DNA of 64,000 bases, taken from positions 496,001 to 560,000 of the forward strand of contig CAVZDY010000002.1 of the NCBI GenBank assembly GCA_963774195.1, in the 5' to 3' direction. How positions within the stretch are numbered: the first letter of the stretch is position 1; each line of letters opens with the position of its first letter. This document shows, in pieces, positions 26,049-34,440 of this stretch. The translations under genes and the position numbers were made by a program. The stretch is from Roseiarcus sp963774195 (GTDB lineage: Bacteria > Pseudomonadota > Alphaproteobacteria > Rhizobiales > Beijerinckiaceae). The notes beneath the pieces are model-generated. The model was not told where the DNA came from and did not search any database. It saw only the letters and a list, made by a program, of their open reading frames with translations.

Positions 26049-27950
26049 ATGATCCGGTGGTCCATCGCGACGGTCTGTCTGGGCGGCGGCCTCGAGGGCA
26101 AAATGGCGGCGGCGGCGAAGGCCGGATTTCGCGCCGTGGAGCTGTTCGAGAACGATTTGACCTTCTTCCCCGGCAAGGCGCGCGACGTGCGCCGCATCGC
26201 CGGCGAGCACGGCCAGGAGATCGTCGCGCTGCAGCCGCTGCGCGATTTCGAGGGAGCCCCCGCTGCGCGACGCCGCCGGATATTCGAGCGGGCGGAGCGC
26301 AAGCTGGAGCTCGCGCGCGAGATCGGCGCCCCCCTGCTCTGCCTTTGCTCGAGCGTCGCGGAAGACGCGATTGGCGACATTGACCAGATCGCCGGCGACC
26401 TCGCCGATCTTGCGGATCTCGCGCGCCAGTACGGCTTGCGGATCGGCTACGAGGCGCTCTCCTGGGGGCGTCACGTCAAGGATTGGACGGTCTCCTGGGA
26501 GATCGTCGCCAAGGCGAACCGCGCCAATCTCGGCATCGTGCTCGACAGCTTCCATATCTGCGCGCGCGGCAATCCGATCGCGCCGATCGCCGATCTACCC
26601 GGCGACAAGATCGCCCTGGTGCAGGTCGCCGATTCGCCGGCGTTGCAGATGGACCTGATGTCCTTGAGCCGGCACTACCGCTGCTATCCGGGCCAGGGCG
26701 ACTATCCGATCGTCGATTATCTCGACGCCGTCGCGCGCGCGGGCTACCGCGGCCCGGTCTCGCTCGAAATCTTCAACGAGCAGTTCCGGGGCGCCGCCGC
26801 CTCCACCATCGCGGTCGACGGCATGCGCTCGCTGCTCGCGAGTGGCGAGGCGCTGGCGCGGCGCCGAGCGTCTAATGGCGAGCCGGCCGTCGCCGGCCTC
26901 GCCGAACTGCCGCCCGCGCCCGACGTGCAGCGGCTGGAGTTTCTCGAATTCGCAGCCGCGGACAAGGACGCGCAGGATCTCGCCGGTCTGCTGACCGGGC
27001 TCGGTTTCGCGCTCGTGGGGCGCCATCGCACCAAGACGGTCGAACTCTACGCCCAAGGTGAGGTCAATCTCGTCGTCAATCGCGAGCCGCATTCCTTCGC
27101 GCAGTCGTTCCAATTGCTGCATGGGCCGTCCGTCTGCGCGATGACCTTGAAAATGGACAGCGTCGATCGCGCGATGGAGCGCGCGCAGGCGATGCAGTGC
27201 CGGCCGCACGCCGGGCGGATCGGGCCCGGCGAAGCGCTGATTCCGGCTGTCGGCGGCGTCGAGGGAAGCCTGATCTATTTCGTCGATGCGAGCGGCCCGG
27301 ATTGGCGCGATGACTTCGCGCCGGTCTCAACTCCGGCGCCGGCAGGGCCGCTCAAGCAATTCGACCATCTCTCCAATGTCGTGCGCCGCGGCGAGTTCCT
27401 GAGCTGGTCGCTGTTCTACAAGACGGTGCTCGGCCTCGCCGCGGAGCCGCAGGTCGAGATCGCCGATCCCCATGGCGCCTTCTACAGCCGCTCGCTGCGC
27501 AGCGCCAACAACACGCTGCGCATCGCCCTGAATATCGGCGACGGCGGCGCGACGGGCGTGTCGCGCTTCCTCGACGCCTTCGGCGGGGCAGGGTTCCAGC
27601 AGATCGCGCTCTCGACCGACGATATTTTCTCCGCCGTCGAGGCGGCGCGGGCGCGCGGCGTCGCCTTCCTGCCGATCCCCGACAATTACTACGACGACCT
27701 CGCGACCCGGTTCGACCTCGCCCCCGACGTGCTGGAGCGCATGCGTGCGCTCGGCGTGCTCTATGATCGGGTGAAGGACGGCGAGTTCTTCCACATTTAC
27801 ACGCGCACCTTCCGCAACCGCTTCTTCTTCGAGATCGTGCAGCGCGCGAACTACGATCTGTTTGGCGCGGCCAACACGCCGGTGCGGCTCGCCGCCCAGG
27901 ACAATCTCGACGAGGCCGACACGCTCCTCGCGGCCGACGCGGAGTTGTGA
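26049..27950 (+). CDS. quiC: 3-dehydroshikimate dehydratase, QuiC type (isomerase-HPPD-like fusion)
   Basis: The 633-residue protein fuses an N-terminal xylose-isomerase-like TIM barrel (residues about 1-275: RWSIATVCLGGGLEGKMAA, RIGYEALSWGRHVKDW, LGIVLDSFHICARGN, GPVSLEIFNEQFRG) to a C-terminal half resembling 4-hydroxyphenylpyruvate dioxygenase (about 295-610: LEFLEFAAADKDAQDLAGLL, FDHLSNVVRRGEFLSWSLFY). This architecture is that of bacterial QuiC, which converts 3-dehydroshikimate to protocatechuate. AGGAG precedes the ATG. The neighbouring shikimate dehydrogenase-like gene and MHS transporter fit a quinate/shikimate pathway. No dehydroquinase is adjacent. Confidence 0.92.
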   Translation: MIRWSIATVCLGGGLEGKMAAAAKAGFRAVELFENDLTFFPGKARDVRRIAGEHGQEIVALQPLRDFEGAPAARRRRIFERAERKLELAREIGAPLLCLCSSVAEDAIGDIDQIAGDLADLADLARQYGLRIGYEALSWGRHVKDWTVSWEIVAKANRANLGIVLDSFHICARGNPIAPIADLPGDKIALVQVADSPALQMDLMSLSRHYRCYPGQGDYPIVDYLDAVARAGYRGPVSLEIFNEQFRGAAASTIAVDGMRSLLASGEALARRRASNGEPAVAGLAELPPAPDVQRLEFLEFAAADKDAQDLAGLLTGLGFALVGRHRTKTVELYAQGEVNLVVNREPHSFAQSFQLLHGPSVCAMTLKMDSVDRAMERAQAMQCRPHAGRIGPGEALIPAVGGVEGSLIYFVDASGPDWRDDFAPVSTPAPAGPLKQFDHLSNVVRRGEFLSWSLFYKTVLGLAAEPQVEIADPHGAFYSRSLRSANNTLRIALNIGDGGATGVSRFLDAFGGAGFQQIALSTDDIFSAVEAARARGVAFLPIPDNYYDDLATRFDLAPDVLERMRALGVLYDRVKDGEFFHIYTRTFRNRFFFEIVQRANYDLFGAANTPVRLAAQDNLDEADTLLAADAEL

Positions 27951-27988
27951 GGCGGCAGGCCCGCTGCTAAGGCGCGGTGAAGAGGGAG

Positions 27989-28834
27989 ATGCAAATCGTG
28001 ATGATCAACGGCGACACGCGAATTATCGCCCATGTGGGCTATCCCACGACGACGTTCAAATCGCCGATGATCTACAATCCCTGGTTCGCCCGCCGCGGGA
28101 TCAACGCGATGGTGACGCCGCTCGGCGTGACAGCTGAAAACTTCGGCCGCGCCTTTCCGGAAATCACCCGCTTCACCAATTTCGCGGGCGCCCTCATCAC
28201 CATGCCGCACAAAGTCGCCGTCGTCGGGTTGCTCGACGAGGTCTCCACTGCCGTGAAGGTCGCGGGGGCGTGCAATGCGGTGCGGCGACGCGAGGACGGC
28301 GCGCTGATTGGCGACATGTTCGACGGCGAGGGATTCGTACGCGGCGTCATTCGCAACGGCGGCGCGATCGCAGGCCAGCGCGTGCTGGTCGTCGGCGCGG
28401 GCGGCGTCGGCTCCGCCATCGCGGCGTCCTCGGCGGCCGCGGGCGCTGCCGAACTTGTGCTTTACGATGTGAGAGCCGCCTCAGCGGAAGCGCTGGCGCA
28501 GCGGCTGGCCGAGCATTTTCCTGACCTGAAGTTGACGACGGGCTCGAACGACCCCGAGGGGTTCAGCGTCGTCGTGAACGCGACGCCGCTCGGCATGGGC
28601 GCGGACGATCCCTTGCCGCTCGACGCCGATCGTCTCTCGCCGCAAACCTATGTGGCGGAAGTCGTGATGAAGAAGGAGACGACGCGCTTCCTCGCCGCGG
28701 CGCGGGCGCGCGGCTGCCGAATTCAGATCGGGGTCGAGATGCTGTTCGAGCAGATCCCGGCCTATCTCGAGTTCTTTGGCTTCCCGCAAGCGACGGCCGA
28801 GGAGTTGCGCGAGACCGCGCGGATCGAATACTGA
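27989..28834 (+). CDS. Shikimate/quinate dehydrogenase-like protein
   Basis: This AroE-family protein of about 281 residues keeps the substrate Lys (ITMPHK near residue 76), Asn (GACNAVRR near 97) and Asp (GDMFDGEGF near 111), plus a Rossmann glycine motif (VLVVGAGGVGSAIA near 133). The usual SLSP substrate motif reads TFKSP. An Asp ends the second Rossmann strand (LYDVRAAS), favouring NAD over NADP, as in catabolic quinate/shikimate dehydrogenases. It follows quiC by 38 bases. The start is uncertain: ATG 27989 sits too close to GAGGGAG, so GTG 27998 or ATG 28001 may be used. Confidence 0.85.
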   Translation: MQIVMINGDTRIIAHVGYPTTTFKSPMIYNPWFARRGINAMVTPLGVTAENFGRAFPEITRFTNFAGALITMPHKVAVVGLLDEVSTAVKVAGACNAVRRREDGALIGDMFDGEGFVRGVIRNGGAIAGQRVLVVGAGGVGSAIAASSAAAGAAELVLYDVRAASAEALAQRLAEHFPDLKLTTGSNDPEGFSVVVNATPLGMGADDPLPLDADRLSPQTYVAEVVMKKETTRFLAAARARGCRIQIGVEMLFEQIPAYLEFFGFPQATAEELRETARIEY

Positions 28835-28867
28835 AGCAGAAAAAACAGAAAACCAGGGGAGGACTGT

Positions 28868-30256
28868 ATGAGCGCGACAACGCACGAGCCCATAGGACGC
28901 CATCAGACGAGAACCGCCGCCGCGAGCGGCTGGATCGGATCGGCGCTCGAATATTATGACTTCTTCATCTATGCGACCGCCGCGTCGTTGGTCTTCCCGC
29001 AATTGTTCTTCCCATCGACCGACCAGCGGATTGCAATCGTCGCCTCTCTCGCCACCTACGGCGTCGGCTATGTCGCCCGCCCGATCGGCGCCATCCTGCT
29101 CGGCCATTGGGGCGACGCGCACGGGCGCAAGAACGTGCTGCTGGTCTGCCTGTTTCTGATGGGCCTGTCGACCATGGCGGTCGGGCTTCTGCCGACCTAC
29201 GCTCAGATCGGCGTTTGGGCGCCGGTTGCTCTGGTCGTGCTGCGGCTGATCCAAGGTTTCGCCGTCGCGGGCGAGATCTCGGGCGCCAGTTCGATGATCG
29301 TCGAACACGCGCCGTTTGGACGGCGTGGTTTCTTTACGAGCTTCACCTTGCAGGGCGTCCAGGCGGGGCAGATTTTCGCCGCGGCGGTGTATCTGCCGCT
29401 GAGCTATTTGCTGTCGCCGGCCGATTTCGTGTCCTGGGGCTGGCGCGTGCCTTTCCTGCTCAGCGTCGTCGTGCTGATCGCCGGCGTCATCATCCGTCGC
29501 GAGGTCGAGGAAACGCCGGCCTTCGTCGAAGAGCGTAGGCGCGGCGGAGCGCCCAAGGCTCCGGTTATGGAGGCCCTGAGCAAGCACGGCGACGACATGC
29601 TGCGCGTCGTCTGCATGTCGCTGATGAATGTGATCCCGGTGGTCGCAACGATCTTCGGCGCGGCTTATGCGGTGCAGCCGGCCTATGGGATCGGCATGGA
29701 CAAGAGCGTCTATCTTTGGATTCCGGTGGTCGGCAACATCGTCGCGATCATCGTGATCCCGTTTGTCGCCAATCTCTCCGATCGCATTGGGCGCCGCCCG
29801 CCGATCATCGTCGGGTCGCTGGCGGCGGGCCTGCTCGCCTTCGGTTATCTCTACGCGATCAGTATCAGGAACGTGCCGCTCGCCATCGCGCTGTCGATTC
29901 TGATGTGGGGCGTCGTCTATCAGGGCTATAACGCGGTGTTCCCTTCATTCTATCCAGAACTCTTCCCGACGCGGGCGCGCGTGTCGGGCATGGCGATCGC
30001 ACAGAACGTCGGCACGATGCTGACCGCGCTGCTGCCGGCTCTCTTCGCCTCGGTCGCTCTCGGGTCGGCGAATGTGCCGCTGACAGTCGGCGCGCTCGCT
30101 TTCGGCGTCACTGTCATCGCCGCGATCGCCGCCTTCAACGCGCGCGAGACCTATCGCGTGCACCTCAACGATCTCGGCCAGCGCGACGCCGTGCCCGTCG
30201 ACGACGCCACCTATGCTTCGCTGCGCGGCGAAGCCATGGCCGCTCCCCGCGGTTGA
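28868..30256 (+). CDS. MFS transporter, metabolite:H+ symporter family (ShiA-like)
   Basis: The 462-residue carrier has the MHS-family pattern: GWIGSALEYYDFFIYATAA in helix 1, YVARPIGAILLGHWGDAHGR near residue 65, RLIQGFAVAGEISGASSMI near 130, a central loop RREVEETPAFVEERRR near 210 and SDRIGRRPPI near 303. Members include the shikimate transporter ShiA and alpha-ketoglutarate permease. Position after quiC and the dehydrogenase makes shikimate or quinate uptake likely. GGGAGGACTGT precedes the ATG, and a strong hairpin follows its stop. Confidence 0.92.
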   Translation: MSATTHEPIGRHQTRTAAASGWIGSALEYYDFFIYATAASLVFPQLFFPSTDQRIAIVASLATYGVGYVARPIGAILLGHWGDAHGRKNVLLVCLFLMGLSTMAVGLLPTYAQIGVWAPVALVVLRLIQGFAVAGEISGASSMIVEHAPFGRRGFFTSFTLQGVQAGQIFAAAVYLPLSYLLSPADFVSWGWRVPFLLSVVVLIAGVIIRREVEETPAFVEERRRGGAPKAPVMEALSKHGDDMLRVVCMSLMNVIPVVATIFGAAYAVQPAYGIGMDKSVYLWIPVVGNIVAIIVIPFVANLSDRIGRRPPIIVGSLAAGLLAFGYLYAISIRNVPLAIALSILMWGVVYQGYNAVFPSFYPELFPTRARVSGMAIAQNVGTMLTALLPALFASVALGSANVPLTVGALAFGVTVIAAIAAFNARETYRVHLNDLGQRDAVPVDDATYASLRGEAMAAPRG

Positions 30257-30268
30257 ACGGCGCAACGA

Positions 30269-30290
30269 GGACGGCCGTTTTCGGCCGTCC
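30269..30290 (+). terminator. Rho-independent terminator after the MHS transporter
   Basis: GGACGGCCG (30269-30277) and CGGCCGTCC (30282-30290) form a perfect nine-base stem with a TTTT loop, 12 bases after the transporter stop. Only TT follows directly, so the T-tract is short. Confidence 0.7.
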
Positions 30291-30338
30291 TTCATGGGCG
30301 CGCGGGCGCCGGCGTCGCCACGGAGCAAGCATTCGAGA

Positions 30339-30440
30339 TTGACGCGTCGCCCGCAAAGGCGTTAAGGGTTTGCCGTGCAACGAGGCACATAAATTCCAAC
30401 GACGCAGCTGGGCATCGAGTCTTGGCGCGTCGTTTTGTCG
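30339..30440 (+). promoter_or_regulatory. Candidate ANTAR (AmiR) antitermination leader of the amide operon
   Basis: A possible -35 TTGACG (30339-30344) is followed 16 bases later by GTTAAG, a weak -10. Next comes a small hairpin, GTGC-AACGAG-GCAC (30375-30388), and then a long hairpin with stem AACGACGC/GCGTCGTT (30398-30405 with 30427-30434) and inner stem GCTGGG/CTTGGC around ATCGAG (30414-30419), followed by TTGTCGTTTC. Both loops carry ANCGAG, matching the known ANTAR target of two hexaloops with A at position 1 and G at position 4. The operon ends with an AmiR-type ANTAR protein. The structure is by eye only. Confidence 0.5.
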
Positions 30441-30482
30441 TTTCTAGGCTGGTGCTCGGCTCCAACAACGGAGCGGAACACC

Positions 30483-31691
30483 GTGAAACGCCCTTATTCA
30501 ACGCTTGCTTTTTCAGCGGCGCTTGCGCTGTTGGCCAGCGCCGCCCACGCCCAGACGAAGATCGGCGCCATCTTCGATCTGACCGGCGATCTCAACATCT
30601 ATGGTATCCAGCAGAACAACGGTCTGAAGCTGGCTGTCGAGGACATTAACGCGAAGGGCGGCGTGCTCGGCAAGCCGATCGAAGTCGTTTCGTACGACGC
30701 CCAGTCCGAGCTCAGCAAATACACCCAGTACGCGAACACGGCGATCCTCAAGGATCGCGTGAACGCGATCTTCGCCGGCCTCACCAGCTCCTCGCGCGAG
30801 GCGATCCGGCCGATCGTGCGCCGGGCCAACGTCCCTTATTTCTACGGCTCGCTCTACGAAGGGGGGGCCTGCGACAAGCAGACCTTCGTCACCGGCGTCT
30901 CCGCTTCGCAGCAACTGGGCGTTCTGATGGACTGGGCCGTGAAGAAATACGGCAAGAAGATCTACATCATGGCGCCCGACTACAATTTCGGGACCATCTC
31001 GGCGCACTGGATCAATGATTACGCCAAGAAGGTCGGCGCCGAGGTGGTCGGTCAGGATTTCCTCGCGCTCACCGTCACCGACTATGCGCCGACCATCCAG
31101 AAGATCCAGGCCGTCAAGCCGGACTTCGTCGTCGCGCTGCCGGTCGGCGCGAACCAGACGGGCTTCCTCGAGCAATTCGCCGCCGCGGGCCTGAAGGACA
31201 AGATCGGCGTCGTGTCGACGAACTACGGATCCGGCAACCAGCAAGTCGTCGTCTCGCCGCCGGCCGGCAAAGGGCTCGTCGCCGACGCGGGCTATTTCCC
31301 GGAGGTCGACAATCCCGCGAGCGCCGAGTTCAAGAAGATGTGGGTCGCGAAGTACGGCGACGGCACGCCGATCATCTCCGGCGCCGTCGATGTCTGGAAC
31401 GCCGTCCATCTGTGGGCCGCGGCGGTCAACAAGGCGGGCTCGGCGCAGGCCGCTCCGACCATCAAGGCGCTCGAGAGCGGCCTCACCTTCGACGCGCCCA
31501 ACGGCACGGTCGAGCTCGAGCCGAAGTCGCACCATCTGCGCCAGAACATCTACATCGCCGAGGGCAACGACCATCACGGCTTCGACATCGTCCAGACCTT
31601 CAAGGACGTCGAGCCGGCCTACGAGAACCAGGTTTGCGATCTGGTCGCAAATCCCTCGCTCGCCAAGCAGTTCACGCCTGACGGCAAGTAA
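30483..31691 (+). CDS. ABC transporter substrate-binding protein (urea/short-chain amide type)
   Basis: This 402-residue Peripla_BP_5 protein has a signal peptide (STLAFSAALALLASAAHA) and then TKIGAIFDLTGDLNIYG, RVNAIFAGLTSSSREAIRP near residue 95 and VPYFYGSLYEGGACDK near 118, which resemble UrtA/FmdD and AmiC. It is likely the periplasmic receptor for urea or short amides. The GTG at 30483 has GGAG upstream. It opens an operon of permeases, ATPases, amidase and AmiC/AmiR. Its similarity to the cytoplasmic AmiC-like protein at 36642 suggests that both bind the same ligand class. Confidence 0.9.
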   Translation: MKRPYSTLAFSAALALLASAAHAQTKIGAIFDLTGDLNIYGIQQNNGLKLAVEDINAKGGVLGKPIEVVSYDAQSELSKYTQYANTAILKDRVNAIFAGLTSSSREAIRPIVRRANVPYFYGSLYEGGACDKQTFVTGVSASQQLGVLMDWAVKKYGKKIYIMAPDYNFGTISAHWINDYAKKVGAEVVGQDFLALTVTDYAPTIQKIQAVKPDFVVALPVGANQTGFLEQFAAAGLKDKIGVVSTNYGSGNQQVVVSPPAGKGLVADAGYFPEVDNPASAEFKKMWVAKYGDGTPIISGAVDVWNAVHLWAAAVNKAGSAQAAPTIKALESGLTFDAPNGTVELEPKSHHLRQNIYIAEGNDHHGFDIVQTFKDVEPAYENQVCDLVANPSLAKQFTPDGK

Positions 31692-31747
31692 CGCTTGAAC
31701 GGGCGCGCCCGGTTTCGAGCGCGCCCTCCACCTCGCGGAGCGGGATC

Positions 31748-32614
31748 ATGGAACTCGATTATTTGGCGACGGTGCTGCTGTCCTCGCTGTCCAGCGCGTC
31801 GATCCTCTTGCTGGCGACGATCGGCCTTGCCGTCGTCTTCGGCCTGATGGGCGTCATCAACCTCGCGCATGGCGAGTTCCTGATGATCGGGGCCTATGCG
31901 GCGCTCACCGCCACCCAGCATGGCGTCCCCTTCATTCTCGCGATTCCGGTCGCCGTGGTCGTCACCATGGCGATCGGCGCCGCCGTCGAGGTGCTGATCA
32001 TTCGGCGCCTTTACGGGCGCATCTTCGACACGATGCTGGCGACCTGGGGGCTCAGCATGGCGCTCTACCAGCTCGCCGTGCTGATCTTCGGAACCGTCAC
32101 GCCGGGCATCGGCATGCCGGAGTTCAGCTTGAAGATCGGCGCCTACAGCCTCGCCGGATATCCGCTGCTGATGATCGGCGTCGCCGCGGCCGCGACGCTG
32201 TTCGTCTATCTCCTGATGACGCGGACGGTCTACGGCATGATGGCGCGGGCGGCGATCCAAGTCCCCGAGATGGCGCGCGCGATCGGCATCGAATCTTCGC
32301 GCGTCAACACCATGACCTTTGCGATCGGATGCGGGCTTGCGGGCTTTGCCGGCGCCGTTCTGCTGCCGATCGTGCCGGCGACGCCGTCGATGGGCTTCGC
32401 CTTCGTCATCAAGGCGTTCCTGACCGTCGTCGTCGCCGGGCCGGTGACGCTGACCGGCAGCGCGCTGGCGGCGATCGGGCTCGGCGGCGGCTCCTCCGTC
32501 ACCGCGAGCTTCCTGACGTCGGTCGCGGGCGACGCCTTCTTCTTTCTAATCACCGCGCTGTTGCTCTGGCTCTATCCGAACGGCGTCACGGCCAAGTGGG
32601 CCGGCAAGATCTGA
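31748..32614 (+). CDS. ABC transporter permease, LivH/UrtB type
   Basis: The 288-residue inner-membrane permease has the LivH pattern: VVFGLMGVINLAHGEFLMIG near residue 26, RRLYGRIFDTMLATWGLSM near 83, RAIGIESSRVNTMTFAIGCG near 178 and FLTVVVAGPVTLTGSALAAIG near 224. About eight helices are expected. A purine-rich site (GGAGCGGGATC) precedes the ATG, 56 bases after the binding-protein stop. It pairs with the LivM half of the next gene. Confidence 0.93.
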   Translation: MELDYLATVLLSSLSSASILLLATIGLAVVFGLMGVINLAHGEFLMIGAYAALTATQHGVPFILAIPVAVVVTMAIGAAVEVLIIRRLYGRIFDTMLATWGLSMALYQLAVLIFGTVTPGIGMPEFSLKIGAYSLAGYPLLMIGVAAAATLFVYLLMTRTVYGMMARAAIQVPEMARAIGIESSRVNTMTFAIGCGLAGFAGAVLLPIVPATPSMGFAFVIKAFLTVVVAGPVTLTGSALAAIGLGGGSSVTASFLTSVAGDAFFFLITALLLWLYPNGVTAKWAGKI

Positions 32615-32622
32615 GGCGCGCG

Positions 32623-34440
32623 ATGTCCCTATCCAAGAAACTCCACGAGCGCGCCGGCCTCGTCTTCCCCATTGTCGTGACGGCCGCCGCCCTTGCAGCC
32701 GCGCCGTTCATCGATCCCTATCTCGCCTATGTCGCGACCTCCTGGGTGATTTTTGGATTGCTCGGCCTCAGCCTCGATCTCGTCTGGGGGCGGGGCGGGT
32801 TGCTGTCCTTGGGACAGACCGCAGTCTATGGCCTTGGCGGCTATCTCGGCAGCGTCGCGGCGATCAACGCCGCGCCGCTCATCGGTAACACGCTCCTGGT
32901 CAGCTTGCCGGCCGGTGCGGCCTTCGGCGCTTTGAGCGCGGCCCTGTTGGGCGCGATCATTTTCTTCGCGCGCATGGGGCCGCTGCAGGCGACGATCCTC
33001 TCCTACACCTTCACGCTGCTGCTGTGGTCGCTGTCGCAGTCTTTCAAGTTGACGGTCGGTCAGGCGGAGATCGGCGGCGACAATGGGCTGTCGAACATAC
33101 CCGGCGTCGTCCTCGGCTTTGGCCAGGGAGCGGAGGCGCTCGGGCCGGTCGGAACCTTCATGACGGTCGTGATCGTGTCGGCGGCGATCTATTTCCTGTG
33201 CTGGCGGTTGATGCGAGGGCCGTTCGGCCGTGTGGTCGCCTGCATTCGCATCGACGCGCAGAAGACCGAGCTCCTCGGCTACGACATCCGCAAGCGCCAG
33301 CTCGCGAATTTCGTTCTCGCCGGCGCGATCGCCGGCGTCGCCGGGGCGCTGTTCGGCGCTTGGGCGAACTACCTCAATCCGTCGATCTTTTCCGTGCAGG
33401 AAGCGCTGCTCGTACCGATCTACGTTCTCGTCGGCGGCCTCGGGACCTTGGCCGGCGCGTTCGTCGGCGCGCTGGCGATTGGCGGTCTATCCTACTATCT
33501 CGGCGGCGGCGCGGTGGGCGGTCAGACGACATTGATCCTCGGCGTCGTTCTGATCCTGCTCGTTCTGTTCCTCAAGAATGGTCTGCTCGGCGCCTTGGAC
33601 GCGCTCTGGCGCAAGACCCTCCCGGACCCGAATGACGCGGCTCGCGAGGGCGGCGCGGTGTCGATCGATCCGGCGGCGCTGGAAGGCATTCTGGTCGAGG
33701 CGGCGCGGCATGCGGGGCCGGCCAAGACTCTCGCCACCGTCGACCTCTACAAGCGGTTTGGCGGCGTCATTTCCGTCAATAAGGTCACGCGCACCTTCGA
33801 GCCGGGCCGGCCCTATTCGCTGATCGGGCCGAACGGCGCGGGCAAGAGTTCGTATCTCAAGGCCTGCGTCGGCATCTACATGCCTGAGGGGGGATCGGCG
33901 ATGCTCAGCGGCGCCGATGTGACGAGGGCGCCGATCTTCGAACGCGTCCGCCAGGGCGTTGGCGTCAAGAACCAAAAGCCTCAAGTCTTCGGCGAACTGG
34001 CCGTCTTCGACAATCTCTGGATCGCGGCTTATGCGCGAACCGGCAATAAGAAAGAGGCGGCCAGCGTCGCCGGCAAGATCCTCGCGATGCTCGGCTTCGA
34101 GCGGCAGGCGAAAGTTCAGGCGTCGGCTCTTTCGCATGGTCAGCAGCAGTGGCTCGACATCGGCATGGTGCTGTGCCTAGCGCCGCGCGTCGTCCTGCTC
34201 GACGAGCCGGCGGCCGGCATGACGAACGAGGAGACGCGCGAACTTTCGGCGCTGGTCCGCACGCTGGCTCGGCACACCACCGTTATCGTCGTCGAGCACG
34301 ACATGGAGTTCGTCAGGACGCTCGAAGGCCATGTGACGGTGCTCCACCAGGGGCAGGTTTTCGCCGAGGGCGAAATAGCGGTTCTGCGGGCGGACGACCG
34401 CGTCCTCGACATCTATCTGGGAAGGCGGAAGCATGTTTAG
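32623..34440 (+). CDS. Fused ABC permease and ATP-binding protein, LivM-LivG type
   Basis: One 605-residue chain joins a LivM/UrtC-type permease (residues about 10-330: LSLDLVWGRGGLLSLGQTAV near 50, GPFGRVVACIRIDAQKTELL near 200, VLVGGLGTLAGAFVGALAIG near 270) to a LivG/UrtD-type ATPase (about 365-605: Walker A GPNGAGKSS near 402, signature ALSHGQQQWLDIGM near 504, Walker B VVLLDEPAAGM, switch His in VVEHDMEFV). The signature reads LSHGQ instead of LSGGQ, as in many LivG proteins. The start at 32623 is eight bases after the LivH stop. Such fusions are known but are not the usual arrangement. Confidence 0.9.
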   Translation: MSLSKKLHERAGLVFPIVVTAAALAAAPFIDPYLAYVATSWVIFGLLGLSLDLVWGRGGLLSLGQTAVYGLGGYLGSVAAINAAPLIGNTLLVSLPAGAAFGALSAALLGAIIFFARMGPLQATILSYTFTLLLWSLSQSFKLTVGQAEIGGDNGLSNIPGVVLGFGQGAEALGPVGTFMTVVIVSAAIYFLCWRLMRGPFGRVVACIRIDAQKTELLGYDIRKRQLANFVLAGAIAGVAGALFGAWANYLNPSIFSVQEALLVPIYVLVGGLGTLAGAFVGALAIGGLSYYLGGGAVGGQTTLILGVVLILLVLFLKNGLLGALDALWRKTLPDPNDAAREGGAVSIDPAALEGILVEAARHAGPAKTLATVDLYKRFGGVISVNKVTRTFEPGRPYSLIGPNGAGKSSYLKACVGIYMPEGGSAMLSGADVTRAPIFERVRQGVGVKNQKPQVFGELAVFDNLWIAAYARTGNKKEAASVAGKILAMLGFERQAKVQASALSHGQQQWLDIGMVLCLAPRVVLLDEPAAGMTNEETRELSALVRTLARHTTVIVVEHDMEFVRTLEGHVTVLHQGQVFAEGEIAVLRADDRVLDIYLGRRKHV

